Source: Bacteroidales bacterium (GTDB lineage: Bacteria; Bacteroidota; Bacteroidia; Bacteroidales; UBA1556). From it: a stretch of 50,480 nt of DNA. The position numbers and the translations under genes were made by a program. The stretch covers positions 1 to 50,480 of the forward strand of contig JAGLCR010000055.1 in NCBI GenBank assembly GCA_023146135.1, in the 5' to 3' direction. Shown in pieces: positions 48,969 through 50,480 of the stretch. Numbering within the stretch: the first letter of the stretch is position 1; each line of letters opens with the position of its first letter. The notes under the pieces were generated by a model, which was not told where the DNA came from, did no database searches, and saw nothing but the letters and a program-made list of their open reading frames with translations.

Positions 48969-49880
48969 TTATTCGATGATAATTTTCTTTACAATGGAAG
49001 AATTATCTGCAAAATTAATTTGAATCATATAAATTCCTTTAGTCAATTCATGAGTAGTAATACGCATATCACCACGTTCAGCTGGATTTTCAATAAATGC
49101 AATTGACTGACCAATAACGTTCATTACATCCACAGATTTAATAATTTCGGTTCCTTTAACCATAAACCATCCGTTGGAAGAAGGGTTAGGGTAGAAAAAT
49201 GCTTTATTCTGCTTAACCGAGCTGCTAATACCAACAATAGTATGTGAGCCTAAATAAGAGAATTCATTCTTAGGAAGTGAATCCCATTCTGTACCCACGA
49301 TAAAAGGAGTAGGGTTTGCAGTAACACCTGATGTAATGGTAGGTTTACGAATCAAAGTATGATTCTTAGTCCACCAGCGACCACCCAAAGCAGAAGTATA
49401 ACCTGCATTAGCATCCATGGTCCAAGCATCAACTGGATCTACACCAATTTCGCCAATGATATCTACATACACACCATTACTCTTTTCTAAGGTCATGGCA
49501 TCATTTCCATTAAAATAGAAAGTTTTATTTACACCGTATGTTGGGCAAAGAAAAGTATCTGCAACAGCCTGTAAAAGAGGGTCAACCATAGTGTCGTATC
49601 CTGTTCCATTTGGGTCGGTTTTATCAGAAACAGCAACCCATGTACCATTTGCAGGAACTGTGCCTGTAATAGCCACCGTATAGGCTGTTGTTCCACCATT
49701 AGAATAACGAGCTATCAAATATCCATCATCTTGAAGATTAATATCTGCAGAAGTAGGGTTATAAATTTCCATAGCACGATTATTTCCTGAACCCTCAACA
49801 TACTCAGAGAAAAATAGCGTTTGAGCCATTGAAGCTCCACTGAATATTATAGCAATAATTAATAGTAAGTTTTTTTTCAT
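48969..49880 (-). CDS. Lamin-tail-domain (LTD) T9SS-secreted protein
   Basis: This 303-residue protein has a signal peptide (1-19, ending GASMAQ) and an LTD domain (about 20-150, with LFFSEYVEGSGNNRAMEIYNP and TLEKSNGVYVDIIGEIG). A T9SS sorting tail (about 225-303, FFYPNPSSNGWFMVKGTE ... LTKGIYMIQINFADN) follows. LTD domains often accompany secreted nucleases and phosphatases in this phylum. Here the domain stands alone with no catalytic motif visible, so a binding or anchoring role is more likely. A terminator separates it from the TonB receptor gene. Confidence 0.88.
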   Translation of the reverse strand: MKKNLLLIIAIIFSGASMAQTLFFSEYVEGSGNNRAMEIYNPTSADINLQDDGYLIARYSNGGTTAYTVAITGTVPANGTWVAVSDKTDPNGTGYDTMVDPLLQAVADTFLCPTYGVNKTFYFNGNDAMTLEKSNGVYVDIIGEIGVDPVDAWTMDANAGYTSALGGRWWTKNHTLIRKPTITSGVTANPTPFIVGTEWDSLPKNEFSYLGSHTIVGISSSVKQNKAFFYPNPSSNGWFMVKGTEIIKSVDVMNVIGQSIAFIENPAERGDMRITTHELTKGIYMIQINFADNSSIVKKIIIE

Positions 49881-50227
49881 AGTAAATTAATTTATTAATA
49901 GTTTTTTTTCTTGGTTAATTATTGCTGCGAATTTACACCTTTTTTGTACAGCTATTAATAATGTAAGGTGATAATCAATATAAAGATGAACTATTCAATT
50001 ATATAACACCTTTGTTTATAGCGTATATCTAATTGTGTTTCTATTATTTAAGACTTTGAGCAGTTTCTGTAAATATTACAATCTTAACTAATAGATAACA
50101 TTGCTCCAAGGAGTATAAACATACAGTAATTAGCTGAATATTTTCATCGAGGATTAAAATATTCAGCTGCAAAAAAATAGGCCGTTCACATATTGATTAT
50201 TTATTTAATTTAGCGGCCTTAATTATA
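49881..50227. other. Intergenic region before tRNA-Ser
   Basis: These roughly 347 bases contain no gene I can support. They are AT-rich. They hold a perfect 13-bp inverted repeat (50132-50168) and a loose AGGCCG/CGGCCT pair (50179-50184 and 50214-50219). Both may belong to the promoter or a transcript end near the tRNA. Confidence 0.5.
50132..50168. repeat. Perfect 13-bp inverted repeat upstream of tRNA-Ser
   Basis: AGCTGAATATTTT (50132-50144) and AAAATATTCAGCT (50156-50168) are exact reverse complements with an 11-nt loop. No U-run follows on the plus strand (GCAAAAAAA does), so it is not a standard plus-strand terminator. It could be an operator or a weak minus-strand terminator. Confidence 0.6.
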
Positions 50228-50317
50228 GGAGAGATGCTCGAGTGGCTTAAGAGGCACGCTTGGAAAGCGTGTAAATGTGAAAATGTTTCGGGGGTTCGAA
50301 TCCCTTTCTCTCCGCCA
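50228..50317 (+). tRNA. tRNA-Ser (anticodon GGA)
   Basis: A 90-nt class II tRNA. The 7-bp acceptor stem is GGAGAGA (50228-50234) with TCTCTCC (50307-50313), then G and an encoded CCA. The anticodon arm CACGC-TTGGAAA-GCGTG gives anticodon GGA, which reads UCC and UCU. A long variable arm (about GTAAATGTGAAAATGTTTC) is typical of serine tRNA. The T-arm has GGTTCGAATCCC. Confidence 0.95.
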
Positions 50318-50320
50318 AAG

Positions 50321-50350
50321 AAAACCCAAGAGCGAAAGCAGTTGGGTTTT
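50321..50350 (+). terminator. Intrinsic terminator after tRNA-Ser
   Basis: AAAACCCAA (50321-50329) pairs with TTGGGTTTT (50342-50350) around a 12-nt loop, and the T-run continues to 50353. It begins four bases after the tRNA. Confidence 0.8.
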
Positions 50351-50408
50351 TTTGCATTTTAAAGCGTCAAAAGCTCGGCTTTTGTTAGCTTTAAAATGCA
50401 AAAAAACC
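50345..50408. repeat. Perfect 21-bp inverted repeat after tRNA-Ser
   Basis: The arms at 50345-50365 and 50388-50408 are exact reverse complements. A second nested stem lies inside (CAAAAGC / GCTTTTG, 50368-50374 and 50378-50384). A third small hairpin with AATTG-type arms follows near 50411-50427. The structure overlaps the tRNA terminator and exceeds what termination needs. The rest of the window (to 50480) is non-coding as far as I can see. Confidence 0.7.
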
Positions 50409-50480
50409 AAGCAATTTGAAAAATTGCGTAAGGATTTCTTTGGAACCCACCCCCGTTGGGATGGCCGACGAAGGAGGCAA

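Noticed and set aside
50219-50410. A 63-residue minus-strand frame with RERDSNPR
   Set aside because: It is an antisense reading of the tRNA-Ser gene and its terminator, a well-known false protein.
1-50480. CRISPR arrays, insertion sequences and prophage
   Set aside because: No regularly spaced direct repeats, transposase, integrase or phage structural gene was found.

Overview
This AT-rich window comes from the chromosome of a member of the Bacteroidota. The evidence is several secreted proteins with type IX secretion (T9SS) C-terminal sorting tails, a SusC/SusD pair with a FecR anti-sigma factor and an ECF sigma factor, the fused lpxC-fabZ gene, TAnnTTTG-type -7 promoter boxes and weak Shine-Dalgarno sites. 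I cannot name the genus. Most genes are ordinary core or surface-biology genes. I see no CRISPR array, transposase, integrase or prophage.

Layout. 0.1-3.0 kb: polA (minus), whose 3'-5' exonuclease domain has lost its catalytic acids. 3.2-6.4 kb: a plus-strand accessory block bounded and split by imperfect-hairpin repeats that look like integron attC sites. It holds a frame-disrupted lipoprotein gene, then a compact group of a CruF/DUF422-like membrane protein, a DUF2141 protein and a hotdog thioesterase. 6.4-10.5 kb: the two methylmalonyl-CoA mutase subunits (mutA-mutB, minus). 10.9-12.4 kb: a YitT-family membrane protein and a META-domain lipoprotein. 12.5-22.6 kb: a possible small RNA unit, then a single secreted T9SS protein of about 3337 residues. 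22.9-25.9 kb: an LD-carboxypeptidase, a lipid kinase and a thioredoxin-like protein.

26.1-37.8 kb: a surface protein/peptide locus, all plus strand. It holds a T9SS protein, a C10 cysteine peptidase, FecR, SusC with an STN signalling domain, SusD, an Ntn-type amide hydrolase, a glutamine-amidotransferase-like lipoprotein, and an ECF sigma factor at the far 3' end. Together these suggest a substrate-sensing uptake system: SusC signals through FecR to the sigma factor, while the peptidase, amidase and amidotransferase-like protein act on the substrate. 37.8-42.0 kb: the lipid A cluster lpxD, lpxC/fabZ and lpxA, plus a lone ABC ATPase (minus). 42.1-49.9 kb: a LamG T9SS protein, a secreted phospholipase-D-like protein paired with a TonB-dependent receptor, and a lamin-tail-domain T9SS protein. 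50.2 kb: tRNA-Ser(GGA), followed by a terminator and a long perfect inverted repeat.

The points most worth checking are the attC-like cassette block, the loss of proofreading residues in PolA, the promoter-to-terminator unit at 12.47-12.58 kb, and the FecR/SusCD/hydrolase locus with its displaced sigma gene.
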